The notes beneath the pieces were generated by a model that was not told the origin of the DNA, did no database searches, and saw nothing but the letters and a program-made list of their open reading frames with translations. Positions 55,919 to 64,000 of a stretch of DNA of 64,000 nucleotides are shown here, in pieces. How positions within the stretch are numbered: the first letter of the stretch is position 1; each line of letters begins with the position of its first letter. The DNA comes from Pseudomonas cremoris (GTDB lineage Bacteria; Pseudomonadota; Gammaproteobacteria; Pseudomonadales; Pseudomonadaceae), in NCBI RefSeq assembly GCF_014230465.1, contig NZ_JAAXCY010000018.1, positions 52,591 through 116,590 of the forward strand. Direction: 5' to 3'. The translations under genes were made by a program, and so were the position numbers.

Positions 55919-56488
55919 GTGAAGCGAATTGCTCTGCTTTCCCTCATCACCCTAGCCCTGTGCGCCTGCCAATCCAACCAACGCAACTCATCCCCAACCT
56001 TGCTCAAAGACGGCATCCAGCTGCGCCAAAAAACCGTAGCCGTCGACGCCGACCACGCCAAAGTCATCATGAAAGCCAACGGCGGCACCAACCCCGTCGA
56101 ATTCTCCATCCGCCGCGAAGGCGACCCCGACCAGCGCATGGAAACCCTCGGCACCGTGATGGACACCGGCGAAGGCAAAGTCTTCAACTGGATCGCCAAG
56201 CTCAACCAAACGGTCGCGAGTGCGGGGTTCAAACGTTTCCCGCAACTGGAAACCCTGGCTGATCCTGGCAAGAAGCTCACCGTTTCCAGCACGGCAGGCA
56301 GCCAGGGCAACGGGGTTTACTACAACTGCGGGCCAGTGATGAGCACGTTTAGCCCGGAGAAGGCCAAGGTGTATTTGGTGGAGTTTCAGTTCAAAGGGGA
56401 GAGGTGTGAGCAGCATGTGTTTGATGTGACGGACCCGGCGCAGCAGGTTCCGGTGGACGGGGTGGGGAGTGGGGTGAAGGCGAGCTGA
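55919..56488 (+). CDS. Lipoprotein of unknown function
   Basis: A 189-residue exported lipoprotein. The signal peptide ends in the lipobox ALCAC (Cys at about residue 18), followed by a hydrophilic, beta-rich domain (VDADHAKVIMKANGGTNPVE, NGVYYNCGPVMSTFSPEKAK). Two later cysteines may pair. The start is GTG. No family was recognised. Confidence 0.75.
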   Translation: MKRIALLSLITLALCACQSNQRNSSPTLLKDGIQLRQKTVAVDADHAKVIMKANGGTNPVEFSIRREGDPDQRMETLGTVMDTGEGKVFNWIAKLNQTVASAGFKRFPQLETLADPGKKLTVSSTAGSQGNGVYYNCGPVMSTFSPEKAKVYLVEFQFKGERCEQHVFDVTDPAQQVPVDGVGSGVKAS

Positions 56489-56532
56489 TGGCCCATCGTG
56501 GCTAACTGCATAGCGCGTGAGGTAGACCGACC

Positions 56533-56606
56533 TAATGTGGGAGGGGGCGTGAACCCGATAGCGGTGGTTCAGCCCCCATGCATATGCCTGGCACACTGCT
56601 ATCGAG
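56533..56606. repeat. Degenerate REPIN-like palindrome
   Basis: AATGTGGGAGGGGGCGTGAA, then CGATAGCGGTGGTTCAGCCC and an inverted CACTGCTATCG, form an imperfect long hairpin at the lipoprotein gene end. It is a decayed version of the REP units seen elsewhere. Confidence 0.45.
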
Positions 56607-56618
56607 AAATTCCGTCAG

Positions 56619-57254
56619 TCACGGGACGATCTCAAGCGTAGCGGCAAACGAATCCGGGTTTTGTGCCCGAAATGATTGGAAGGTCTGGTACTTCCAACGT
56701 TCACCCCCCGGATCTTCATCGGTCGCACTGACTTCGCCGTAGTACCAATGCTCCGATTCAAAGGTATGCCCGTCTTCGTCCTCATGCACAAAGTGAAAGC
56801 CGACCTCATGAAGCCCTGAGGGAACCGTCAGGCCCCACTCACTGGCGAGGCTTCGGCCCGTAATGCGGGTTTGACGGAATTGCTCGTAGTCAAAGGGTTG
56901 GGTACTGCCCAGAAAGCGGCGTTTGTCCGTATAGACACAGACCTCGCTGGAGAACATATCGGGAATCATGATGTTGGCGACAACCCAGCATTCGGGAGCA
57001 TCGATCGGCCTGGCTTCAAGCAAGTAGCCCGCCGCCCTGATTAGCTGTTGAGCACAGTGAGCCAGAATTTCCGGTGTGGTTTGTTTGCCTTCGACGAGGG
57101 ATTCGATCACGGGGATTTTTTCGTTTTCGAACCCTCGCTCTAGCGGCAGTTCTGAGTAGAAGCTGCCTTCGAAGCTGTCGGCCCAGCGGGTGAGAGCTTT
57201 GAGGCGCCTGGGGATGTTGCGGAGTTTTTTGTTGGTTAGTGAGAGTCTGCGCAT
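56619..57254 (-). CDS. DUF3916-like protein
   Basis: A 211-residue soluble protein. Basic N-terminus (RRLSLTNKKLRNIPRRLKAL), then an acidic body with CQQ-like helices and the repeated aromatic-acidic C-terminal part (FHFVHEDEDGHTFESEHWYY, GERWKYQTFQSF). The pattern matches DUF3916 proteins as I know them. The role is unknown; such genes often sit in accessory regions beside small immunity-like ORFs. It follows the 57261 ORF by 6 bp on the same strand. Confidence 0.7.
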   Translation of the reverse strand: MRRLSLTNKKLRNIPRRLKALTRWADSFEGSFYSELPLERGFENEKIPVIESLVEGKQTTPEILAHCAQQLIRAAGYLLEARPIDAPECWVVANIMIPDMFSSEVCVYTDKRRFLGSTQPFDYEQFRQTRITGRSLASEWGLTVPSGLHEVGFHFVHEDEDGHTFESEHWYYGEVSATDEDPGGERWKYQTFQSFRAQNPDSFAATLEIVP

Positions 57255-57260
57255 GGGTTA

Positions 57261-57503
57261 TTAATGCTCTTTAGCCAACTTATTCGTGTGAGGTGAGAAA
57301 TAAATCAAGGTGAGGGGGCTTTTTTGACCCGTCGCGTCTTCTATTTTGCTTACTTGTTCTACCGTTAATAGATAGTCAAATACGCAATCCTGGAGTTTCT
57401 CCCAACCCATGATTTCCATCAGCTCTTGAGTGGACAGCGGTAACGCTTCTTCAAAGGATGCAAAGTCTTCGTTAGGTACAACGCCCATAATTGAGTGGTT
57501 CAT
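57261..57503 (-). CDS. Small acidic hypothetical protein (immunity-like)
   Basis: An 80-residue acidic protein (NEDFASFEEALPLSTQELME, VFDYLLTVEQVSKIEDATGQ). The stretch is visibly AT-richer than its surroundings, a sign of transfer. Its ATG overlaps the stop of the 49-codon ORF before it by 4 bp, and the DUF3916-like gene follows. The size and charge resemble toxin-immunity proteins; no family is certain. Confidence 0.6.
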   Translation of the reverse strand: MNHSIMGVVPNEDFASFEEALPLSTQELMEIMGWEKLQDCVFDYLLTVEQVSKIEDATGQKSPLTLIYFSPHTNKLAKEH

Positions 57504-57649
57504 GGTTCTACGGTTTTTCCAGGCTCAGCTGGCTTACGTTGTTTGCCCGTCAAATGATCGAACTCACCGAAATGCCGCACCGGTTGCGGCGTCAGGATTC
57601 GCTGTTTGAGTTGTTCTTCCTCGGTGAGGGGGTAGGCGCGTTCTGACAT
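57500..57649 (-). CDS. 49-residue ORF coupled to the downstream small gene
   Basis: A frame of 49 codons read by hand: it begins MSERAYPLTEEEQLKQRILT, continues PQPVRHFGEFDHLTGKQRKP and ends AEPGKTVEP. Its TGA overlaps the next ATG (ATGA), the usual sign of a translationally coupled operon. It is highly charged, without membrane segments. It may be a genuine small protein or a toxin-gene remnant preceding an immunity gene. No family was recognised. Confidence 0.5.
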   Translation of the reverse strand: MSERAYPLTEEEQLKQRILTPQPVRHFGEFDHLTGKQRKPAEPGKTVEP

Positions 57650-57822
57650 GCCGGGCTCACTTCTTGTGTGGGGGGGGGAGTGAGCCTATGGGCATGGGGG
57701 CAGTGGCGGGAATCGGACTGTTTCGATGGTTTTCGTGGGAAAAATCAGCTGGTTTCATCGCCGACTGGCACGCATGGTTGTTGCCTTTCAGTCAGAACTT
57801 GCCGGTCTTTTTTGCCTATCGA

Positions 57823-58194
57823 TCAGCCCAGCAGATGTTTGGAAATCAATCGCGAAATTTCCACAATCGACGTCTTCCCCGTGAATTCAAACCTCACTTT
57901 CCCCAACGAAGAAAAGTAAACCTCCAACTCCGAATCCAGATCAAACGTCCCGGACGTTTCTACCGAATACGCCACGATGTTCTTGTACGGCAGCGACGTG
58001 AAGTCCTTCTTGCTGCCGGTAATCCCCTGCACGTTCACCGCGATGATGCGCTTGGTGGTAAACACCACCCCATCGCGCATGGCCTTGTACGCGTCGACCA
58101 CTTCCTCGCCGTCCAGCAGCAGGGCGCTTACGCGTTCGGCGTATTCGTTGTTTTGTTTGAGTTTGAAGAAGCCTTTGTTGTTGAAGTCGATCAT
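57823..58194 (-). CDS. PH-domain protein (bacterial PH type)
   Basis: A 123-residue protein made of a single bacterial pleckstrin-homology-like domain: SALLLDGEEVVDAYKAMRDG, VVFTTKRIIAVNVQGITGSK, FTSLPYKNIVAYSVETSGTF and a C-terminal helix VEISRLISKHLL. Members form oligomers; function is largely unknown. It stands alone, divergent from the LysE transporter gene. Confidence 0.85.
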   Translation of the reverse strand: MIDFNNKGFFKLKQNNEYAERVSALLLDGEEVVDAYKAMRDGVVFTTKRIIAVNVQGITGSKKDFTSLPYKNIVAYSVETSGTFDLDSELEVYFSSLGKVRFEFTGKTSIVEISRLISKHLLG

Positions 58195-58322
58195 GTGTCT
58201 GCCTTTTTGGGTGTATGCCGTTTTGCTCGCGGATCTGTATCTAACGCGCGCATTTTGAACGCCCTACCATGGCGACCAACCCTACAACCTTGGCCAGATG
58301 TTTCAACAAACGGAGCCGAACC

Positions 58323-58958
58323 ATGCCTGAACTGTCCAACTGGCTTGCCTATGCGCTGATTTCCCTCGGCATGGTGCTCACGCCCGGCCCGAATATGATC
58401 TATCTCATTTCGCGCTCGATCTGTCAGGGGCGTACGGCCGGGTTGATTTCGCTAGGCGGCGTGGCGCTGGGGTTCTTGGTTTATATGCTGTGCGCGGCCT
58501 TGGGAATCACCGCCCTGGTGATGGCGGTGCCGTTTGCGTATGACGCGCTACGTTTCGGCGGCGCGCTGTACCTGATTTACATGGCTTGGCAGGCAGTCAA
58601 GCCCGGCGGCCGTTCACCGTTCCAGGTACGAGACTTGCCAGAGGACAGCCCGCGCAAGCTCTTCACGATGGGCCTTGTGACCAACCTGCTGAACCCCAAG
58701 GTGGCGGTGATGTATTTGTCATTGCTGCCTCAGTTCATCGACCCGAACGGCCACGGCAGTGTGCTGACGCAATCCTTGGTGTTGGGCTTTACGCAGATTT
58801 TCATCAGTGTGAGCGTCAACGCGGCGATTGCCACCATGGCGGGCTCCATCGCGGTGTTCTTCGTCACCCGGCCCGGTTGGCAGGTGGTGCAGCGCTGGTT
58901 GATGGGCTCGGTGCTGATGGGGTTGGCGGTGCGGATGGCGGTGGAAGGGCGGCGGTAG
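58323..58958 (+). CDS. LysE/RhtB family amino acid exporter
   Basis: A 211-residue six-helix exporter with the family signature ISLGMVLTPGPNMIYLISRS, then SICQGRTAGLISLGGVALGF, FGGALYLIYMAWQAVK and TNLLNPKVAVMYLSLLPQFI. It exports amino acids or homoserine lactone-like compounds. The ATG at 58323 gives the standard length. Confidence 0.9.
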   Translation: MPELSNWLAYALISLGMVLTPGPNMIYLISRSICQGRTAGLISLGGVALGFLVYMLCAALGITALVMAVPFAYDALRFGGALYLIYMAWQAVKPGGRSPFQVRDLPEDSPRKLFTMGLVTNLLNPKVAVMYLSLLPQFIDPNGHGSVLTQSLVLGFTQIFISVSVNAAIATMAGSIAVFFVTRPGWQVVQRWLMGSVLMGLAVRMAVEGRR

Positions 58959-58964
58959 GTTGCC

Positions 58965-59294
58965 TTACTGGATGTCTTTCAAGTAATCCTTAAGCGTGGC
59001 TAACGGGGCGGGCAGTTCGTCGAGTTGATCGATGTTCTGCACGCTTGCGGCCAACCGCTGCAATTCGCGCCCCAGTACGGTATCGATGCCGCCCACCGCG
59101 ACAAGCGCTTGCCCCACACATTCATCAACTTTCACCAGAATCGCGGCCAGGTCTGCCTGGCGCACCAGCAGGCCAAACACCTCCCTGTCATAGCCCACCA
59201 TCACCGGGTCATCGCGCAAAATCGGGCTGCCGCCGTCCTGCTCATGCACCAACTTAAGTGCAAAAAGCGCCACAGCTTCCAGCGTCAATTCCAT
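58965..59294 (-). CDS. Hypothetical protein
   Basis: A 109-residue soluble, helical protein (LTLEAVALFALKLVHEQDGG, REVFGLLVRQADLAAILVKV, LQRLAASVQNIDQLDELPAP). No family was recognised. It is convergent with the LysE gene, 6 bp between stops. The start at 59294 avoids a poorly coding extension to 59357. Confidence 0.6.
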   Translation of the reverse strand: MELTLEAVALFALKLVHEQDGGSPILRDDPVMVGYDREVFGLLVRQADLAAILVKVDECVGQALVAVGGIDTVLGRELQRLAASVQNIDQLDELPAPLATLKDYLKDIQ

Positions 59295-59503
59295 GGTCTC
59301 GGTTCCTCTGCGTACGGGGGGAGGGCGATGATCACTGTTCTGCACCGCAAAAAACAACCCCGTGCATCAGCGCTCCAAAATCACCATCACTCGACGATTA
59401 GGGACGTGTCCCTGGGCGATGGTGTTGTCAATCAGCGTCCGGGGCCGGGATGATTTTGGCGATGTTTGCCCGTTGTAGTGCCTTCCGTTTCTAATTATTA
59501 TTG

Positions 59504-59519
59504 GGAACAATTCTTATTC
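59504..59519 (+). promoter_or_regulatory. Possible Fur box before the FecI gene
   Basis: GAACAAT-T-CTTATTC is an imperfect 7-1-7 inverted repeat within an AT-rich stretch directly before the sigma-factor gene. This is where Fur normally represses fecI homologues. The match to the consensus is weak. Confidence 0.3.
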
Positions 59520-59531
59520 GTAGGGCTCCTT

Positions 59532-60068
59532 ATGCCTCCGCTTCCTGAGCCCGTCGCCTCCCCCCTCAGCGTTGGCTGCCTCTATAGCGCTCACCATGGC
59601 TGGATTCAGCGCTGGCTGGCCCGAAAGCTTGGCAACGTCAGCGATGCCGCCGAGTTGGCCCATGATGTGTTTGTTCGACTCTTAACCCATCCCCGTGAAT
59701 TTGGCAGCGAAGGGCATGCGCGTGCGTATCTCAGTACGTTGTCGCGCAATGTGTGTGTGGATTTTTTCCGGCGTAAACAGGTAGAGCAAGCGTGGCTTGA
59801 GGTGTTGGCGAGTCGGCCGCAGGCGTGTGCACCTTCGGAAGAGCACCGTGCGTTGGTGCTGGAAGCGTTGGTGCATTTGCAGGCGATGCTCGATCGGTTG
59901 CCGGCAAAGGTGTCCGAGGCGTTCTGCCTGGCCCAGATCGACGGTTTGAGTTACCGCGAGATTGCGCAGCGCATCGGCGTGAGTGAGCGCACCGTCACCA
60001 AATACATCGGGCAAGCCATGTTCCAGTGCATGGTGCTGGAAGCCGAGTTGGACGGCGCCCTGTCATGA
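59532..60068 (+). CDS. FecI-type ECF sigma factor
   Basis: A 178-residue iron-starvation sigma factor. Region 2 reads LYSAHHGWIQRWLARKLGNV, then DAAELAHDVFVRLLTHPREF and RAYLSTLSRNVCVDFFRRKQ. Region 4 has SEAFCLAQIDGLSYREIAQR then SERTVTKYIGQAMFQCM. It is activated by the downstream FecR and receptor, and overlaps fecR by 4 bp. The ATG at 59532 gives the standard size. Confidence 0.93.
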   Translation: MPPLPEPVASPLSVGCLYSAHHGWIQRWLARKLGNVSDAAELAHDVFVRLLTHPREFGSEGHARAYLSTLSRNVCVDFFRRKQVEQAWLEVLASRPQACAPSEEHRALVLEALVHLQAMLDRLPAKVSEAFCLAQIDGLSYREIAQRIGVSERTVTKYIGQAMFQCMVLEAELDGALS

Positions 60069-61030
60069 GCACTCAACTCGGTGGCCTTGACCATGCCACC
60101 TTGCAACAAGCAGCTGACTGGTACGCACGCCTGAGTGCCGAACCCTCGGCCTTGCCATTGCATGAGGCGTGGCGCGAATGGCATGCCCACAGCGAGATCA
60201 ATCGCCAGGCGTGGAGTTACGTCGCTCGTGTGGGGCAGCGTTTTGCGCCATTGCAGGTGGATGTGGCGGGTGCCAACAAAACGCTGGAGAACCTGCGGCA
60301 TTCCCAGCGTTCGCGGCGGCAGGTGTTGCGCGGGTTGTCGGTGGTCATGGGCGGCGCGTTGCTGGGCTGGGGCAGTTGGCAGCAGCGTTGGTTGCCAGGG
60401 GCGTGGAACACGGACTTTCATACGGGCACTGCGGTGTTGGGTGAGCAGCTGTTGGCGGACGGTTCGCGAATCTGGCTTAACAGTGGCACGGTACTGGACG
60501 TGAATTTCAGCGTTGGGCTGCGTGAATTGAAACTCTACAGGGGCGAAGTCCTGATCAATACCGGCGGTGATCGTCGACCGTTTGTGGTGGATACCCCGCA
60601 AGGTCGCCTGCGACCTTTGGGCACGCGGTTCAGCGTGCGCGAACAAAATGGCCGCACGCTGCTTAATGTGTATGAAGGCAGCGTGCTGGCCAACTGCGCC
60701 GACACCGATCAAACCCGAATTGTGCAGGCCGGTCAGGGCGTAGCGTTTGATCGTCAAAGCGTGTCGGCGACGCAGCGTGCGCAACCCGGGCGAGAGGCGT
60801 GGGCTAATGGCGCGCTGATGGCGAACGATATGCGCCTGGGGGACTTTATTGATGAGCTGGCGAGTTATCGCCAGGGGCATTTGGGGATTGATCCGCAGGT
60901 GGCCAATCTTCGCGTGATGGGCACTTATCCCTTGCAGGACACCGATCAGGTGCTGGCCATGTTGGAGCAAGTGCTACCCGTACGGGTTGAGCGGCGCTTT
61001 GCCTGGTGGGTCAACGTGGTACCGCGCTGA
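60065..61030 (+). CDS. FecR-type anti-sigma/sigma regulator
   Basis: A 321-residue membrane regulator. The N-terminal cytoplasmic DUF4880 part has ATLQQAADWYARLSAEPSAL and EAWREWHAHSEINRQAWSYV. One transmembrane segment (VLRGLSVVMGGALLGWGSW) is followed by the periplasmic FecR domain (GTAVLGEQLLADGSRIWLNS, FVVDTPQGRLRPLGTRFSVR). It transmits the signal from the TonB receptor to the sigma factor. A C-terminal STN-contacting region follows. Confidence 0.92.
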   Translation: MSTQLGGLDHATLQQAADWYARLSAEPSALPLHEAWREWHAHSEINRQAWSYVARVGQRFAPLQVDVAGANKTLENLRHSQRSRRQVLRGLSVVMGGALLGWGSWQQRWLPGAWNTDFHTGTAVLGEQLLADGSRIWLNSGTVLDVNFSVGLRELKLYRGEVLINTGGDRRPFVVDTPQGRLRPLGTRFSVREQNGRTLLNVYEGSVLANCADTDQTRIVQAGQGVAFDRQSVSATQRAQPGREAWANGALMANDMRLGDFIDELASYRQGHLGIDPQVANLRVMGTYPLQDTDQVLAMLEQVLPVRVERRFAWWVNVVPR

Positions 61031-61118
61031 TTTTTTTCATCTGTGCTTCCGGTTTTGGATTTTCATTCGAATTAGAGAAGGACAACGGCTTGATGCCTCC
61101 TTCGACCGGAACTGTTTT

Positions 61119-63527
61119 ATGTCCTCATTCTTGCGTAACTCTCCCCAACCTTTGGCCCTGGCAATTGCGTTTGCCTTGGCTGTGCCTGCCAGTCTGAGCC
61201 TTGCACCGCTGGCGGCTGCGGCTGAACAAACGAGCGTACAGCGCTTCGACCTGCCGTCCGGTGCGCTGGCCGACCAGCTCAACCAGCTCGCCACCCAAGC
61301 CGGCATCTACCTGGCGGGCAATGCCGCGCTCACAGCTGGCAAGACTGGCCCGGCGCTGCATGGCAGCTATACCGTGGGCCAAGCGTTGCAGGCAGTGCTG
61401 GCGGGCAGCGAGTTGACGGTGGTGCAGACCGGCGAGGGGCGTTATCAATTGCAGCCTGGGGCGGGCGGTGCCTTGCAACTGGGTGCGGTGTCTATCTCAG
61501 GCATGGCGCCGGGTTCGACCACTGAGGGCACCGGCCTGTACACCACGTATTCGTCCAGCAGTTCGACACGGCTGAACCTGACCCAGAAGGAAACACCGCA
61601 GTCGGTGACAGTGATCACTCGTCAACGCCTCGATGACCAGAAACTCACCAACCTTACCGAAGTGCTGGAAGCCACGCCGGGCATTACCGTGCTGCGTGTA
61701 GGCGTGGGGGCGGAGAACGATACCTATTGGTCCCGTGGCTTCCAGATCAACAACTTTGAAATCGACGGCGTGCCGACCTCGGCGCGGCTGGATAACACCA
61801 CTCAAAACACTGCGATGTATGACCGTGTTGAAGTGGTGCGCGGCGCCACAGGTTTGATCAGCGGTTCAGGCACGCCGTCGGCGACTATCAACTTGATTCG
61901 CAAGAGGCCGACTGCCGAGGCACAAGCCAGCATCACTGGCGAGGCGGGCAGTTGGGATCGCTATGGGGCGGGGTTTGATGTGTCGGGGCCATTGAATGAC
62001 AGCGGCAATATCCGTGGTCGTCTGGTGGTGGACTATAAGAAGCAGAACTCGTGGGTGGATCGGGTCAACACCGACTCGCAGCTGGTGTACGGGATTTCCG
62101 AGTTCGACCTGAGCGAAGCGACCATGCTCACGGTGGGCTTCAGCTATATCAACAACCAGGTCAACGATCCGCTGCGCACCGGTTTCCCGATGTTCTACAG
62201 CAATGGCAACCGGACCACCTTTAGCCGTTCCGCCAACAGTGCGCCGGACTGGGCCTATAACGACCGCAAGCAGACCAATATCTTCACCTCTATCGAGCAT
62301 CAGTTCGATAACGGCTGGAGTGGCAAGGTGGAAGTCAGTCATACCCAGAACCAGTTCGATGAGCTGATCAACTATATGAACGGCAGTATTGATCAGGACA
62401 CTGGGTCGGGTGCGTATCTGTATCCCAATCGCTGGTCCGGCACGCCGCGCCAGAACAACCTTGATGCCTATCTCACCGGGCCGTTCAACCTGTTTGGGCG
62501 CGAGCATGAGTTGATCGCCGGTGTGACGATGTCGCGCTACAACGAAAACACGCCAAGCCATGGCGGCTGGTTCGGCAGTTGGACTGGCTACGACGGCACC
62601 GTGCCCAACATCTTCAACTGGAACGGGAGCGGTGCGAATATTCCGAACACCACGCCCGTGGGCAAGACTCATATTGAAGAGGACCAGTACGCGGCTTACC
62701 TGACTTCGCGCTTGCACGTCACCGACAACACGTCCGTGATCTTCGGCAGCCGCGTGACAGACTGGAAGCGCAGCAATGAAGTGGTAACGTTCGCCGACCC
62801 AAGCCAGACCACCGAGAACAAGGAAACCCGCAACGGTGTATTCCTGCCTTATGCCGGTATCGTTTTTGACTTGAGCAGCACTTGGTCGCTGTATGCCAGC
62901 TACACCAAGATTTTCAATCCGCAGGCCTACGGCATTCAGGACGCGAGCTACAAGGCGTTGGACCCGCAGGAAGGCACGGGTTATGAGGTTGGGGTCAAGG
63001 GCAGCTTTAACGACGACAAACTCAACGCCAGCCTGGCGCTGTTCAAGATTGACCAGGACAACCTGCCGGTGTTTGTCCGCGACCCTGATATCTACCGTGC
63101 AGAGCAGGGCACGACGACCAAGGGGGTAGAGCTTGAGTTCAACGGTGAACTGAGCGAAGGCTGGCAAGCTTCTGCCGGTTACGCCTACAGCGTGAGCACC
63201 AACGCTGAAGACCAGCGCATCGTTACTACCAGCCCGCGCCACAGCCTCAAGACCTTTACCACTTATCGCCTGCCGGGTGTGTTCGACAAAGTGACGGTTG
63301 GCGGCGGGGTTAACTGGCAGAGCAAGACCGGGATGGACTTGCATACGTTCGAGCAGGGCAGTTACGCGTTGACCAACCTGATGGCACGGTATGACATCAG
63401 CAAAAACCTCAGCGCTACGCTGAACGTCAACAACGTGTTTGACCGCAGCTACTATGCGTACGCAGACAGCTGGAGCGTCTACGGGGCTCCACGTAACTTT
63501 ATGACGAGCTTCAAATACACGTTCTGA
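61119..63527 (+). CDS. TonB-dependent siderophore receptor with signalling domain
   Basis: An 802-residue outer-membrane transducer. Signal peptide (IAFALAVPASLSLAPLAAAA) is followed by an STN signalling domain (RFDLPSGALADQLNQLATQA, TVGQALQAVLAGSEL). Next comes the plug with ETPQSVTVITRQRLDDQKLT and YDRVEVVRGATGLISGSGTP, then a beta-barrel ending in FKYTF. The STN domain and the fecI-fecR genes upstream mark ligand-induced cell-surface signalling. The overall look is ferripyoverdine/hydroxamate-receptor-like; the ligand is not determinable. Confidence 0.93.
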   Translation: MSSFLRNSPQPLALAIAFALAVPASLSLAPLAAAAEQTSVQRFDLPSGALADQLNQLATQAGIYLAGNAALTAGKTGPALHGSYTVGQALQAVLAGSELTVVQTGEGRYQLQPGAGGALQLGAVSISGMAPGSTTEGTGLYTTYSSSSSTRLNLTQKETPQSVTVITRQRLDDQKLTNLTEVLEATPGITVLRVGVGAENDTYWSRGFQINNFEIDGVPTSARLDNTTQNTAMYDRVEVVRGATGLISGSGTPSATINLIRKRPTAEAQASITGEAGSWDRYGAGFDVSGPLNDSGNIRGRLVVDYKKQNSWVDRVNTDSQLVYGISEFDLSEATMLTVGFSYINNQVNDPLRTGFPMFYSNGNRTTFSRSANSAPDWAYNDRKQTNIFTSIEHQFDNGWSGKVEVSHTQNQFDELINYMNGSIDQDTGSGAYLYPNRWSGTPRQNNLDAYLTGPFNLFGREHELIAGVTMSRYNENTPSHGGWFGSWTGYDGTVPNIFNWNGSGANIPNTTPVGKTHIEEDQYAAYLTSRLHVTDNTSVIFGSRVTDWKRSNEVVTFADPSQTTENKETRNGVFLPYAGIVFDLSSTWSLYASYTKIFNPQAYGIQDASYKALDPQEGTGYEVGVKGSFNDDKLNASLALFKIDQDNLPVFVRDPDIYRAEQGTTTKGVELEFNGELSEGWQASAGYAYSVSTNAEDQRIVTTSPRHSLKTFTTYRLPGVFDKVTVGGGVNWQSKTGMDLHTFEQGSYALTNLMARYDISKNLSATLNVNNVFDRSYYAYADSWSVYGAPRNFMTSFKYTF

Positions 63528-63592
63528 GCCAGCGATTACGGGAGGGCTGCCCGAGAGTGTGGGGCGGTCCTGTTTAAAAGTGGAAAAAGAGG

Positions 63593-63620
63593 TTGACGGC
63601 AGATCCTGGAGGCCTATAAT
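63593..63620 (+). promoter_or_regulatory. rRNA operon promoter P1 (upstream)
   Basis: TTGACG (-35, 63593-63598) and TATAAT (-10, 63615-63620) with a 16-bp spacer. Confidence 0.75.
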
Positions 63621-63738
63621 TCGCCCCACTTCCGGCGCAGTCGAAACGGAAAACTCCTTGGTAAACAATGAGTTATGTGGGTTTCGACAGTCAGTTGCTT
63701 CAGTTCATCGAAGCCCGCAAGAAGTTGAAAAAGAGGTG

Positions 63739-63766
63739 TTGACAGCAGCGTGTAACGCTGTAGAAT
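63739..63766 (+). promoter_or_regulatory. rRNA operon promoter P2
   Basis: TTGACA (63739-63744) and TAGAAT (63761-63766), 16-bp spacer, followed by a GC-rich start region typical of stringently controlled promoters. Confidence 0.85.
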
Positions 63767-63848
63767 TCGCCTCCCGCTAACGAGTGATCGGAAGCGCAAG
63801 TGGTTGAAGTTGTTGAAGAATTCTTCGAAAGCTTCTGAAAATAATCAC

Positions 63849-63876
63849 TTGACAGCAAATGAGGCTGCTGTAGAAT
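63849..63876 (+). promoter_or_regulatory. rRNA operon promoter P3
   Basis: TTGACA (63849-63854) and TAGAAT (63871-63876), 16-bp spacer, followed by GCGCGCC, a GC-rich discriminator. Confidence 0.85.
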
Positions 63877-64000
63877 GCGCGCCTCGGTTGAGACGAAAGA
63901 TCTTAACCAACCGCTCTTTAACAACTGAATCAAGCAATTCGTGTGGGTGCTTGTGGAGTCAGACTGATAGTCAACAAGATTATCAGCATCACAAGTTACT
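63877..64000 (+). other. 16S rRNA leader with boxA antitermination element (partial)
   Basis: GCTCTTTAACA (63913-63923) is the conserved boxA. The sequence after it (CAAGCAATTCGTGTGGGTGC onward) is the familiar Pseudomonas 16S precursor leader. The mature 16S rRNA starts beyond the window. Confidence 0.85.

Noticed and set aside
57660..57680. Poly-G tract as a phase-variable tract
   Set aside because: The G run lies upstream of the 49-codon ORF and in no convincing coding frame, so there is no evidence that it switches a gene.
61866..63668. A 600-codon leftward frame opposite the TonB receptor
   Set aside because: Antisense to a full-length receptor with STN, plug and barrel motifs; no ribosome site or domain seen.

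Overview
The window is about 64 kb of a GC-rich gamma-proteobacterial chromosome and reads as Pseudomonas, most likely the P. fluorescens complex. Reasons: the gene content (trxB, a folE/folX/folM monapterin set, cyoABCDE, NorR with flavohaemoglobin, BphO/BphP, a short LOV protein), the recurring Pseudomonas-type REP/REPIN palindromes, and an rRNA-operon leader at the right edge. No phage, integrase, IS transposase, CRISPR array or tRNA gene was recognised.

Layout. 1-4.7 kb: end of a glutathione peroxidase, an Old Yellow Enzyme, a glycosyltransferase, CysZ and TrxB. 4.8-7.2 kb: a leftward run of HopJ-like, DUF1244, FolX, FolE and FolM proteins (tetrahydromonapterin synthesis). 7.2-10.1 kb: a membrane-anchored ABM protein, a LitR-type MerR regulator, a PilZ-like protein and a short blue-light LOV photoreceptor. 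10.2-12.7 kb: a flavodoxin, a LysR regulator and an LrgA/LrgB pair. 12.8-22.1 kb: a probable catabolic locus (class II aldolase, epoxide-hydrolase-like protein, MFE-2-type SDR, DUF1302 and DUF1329 envelope proteins, MalT-like LuxR regulator). 22.1-27.6 kb: AraC regulator, EamA exporter, NorR, Hmp and DsbB. 28.4-33.2 kb: cyoABCDE.

33.3-39.6 kb: two hypothetical proteins, a YefM/YoeB toxin-antitoxin pair, an unusual five-haem cytochrome joining an alcohol-dehydrogenase-type triple-haem cytochrome to a TsdA-like domain, a class III aminotransferase and a LysR regulator. 39.7-43.8 kb: an amino-acid-binding protein, a PAS-GGDEF cyclase and a PhoD-like phosphatase. 43.9-47.7 kb: a red-light module (bacteriophytochrome kinase, haem oxygenase, single-domain response regulator). 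47.8-50.8 kb: a divergent Coq7-like protein, a cytochrome c and an LTA-synthase-like membrane protein. 50.9-55.7 kb: a leftward PepSY, cytochrome b561, sialidase-like, membrane-protein operon, divergent from an OmpR/histidine-kinase pair. 55.9-59.3 kb: a lipoprotein, a small AT-richer accessory patch (DUF3916-like protein and two small ORFs), a PH-domain protein and a LysE exporter. 59.5-63.5 kb: FecI sigma factor, FecR and a TonB-dependent receptor. 63.6-64 kb: three tandem rRNA promoters and the boxA leader of a ribosomal operon.

Themes. Two independent light-sensing modules lie about 35 kb apart. Nitric-oxide defence is shown by NorR/Hmp with three palindromic operators. The items most worth a second look are the cytochrome-TsdA fusion, the LitR/LOV locus beside folE, the PepSY-b561-sialidase operon and the uncharacterised 12.8-22.1 kb catabolic locus. 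All functions are inferred by reading the sequence; no database search was run.
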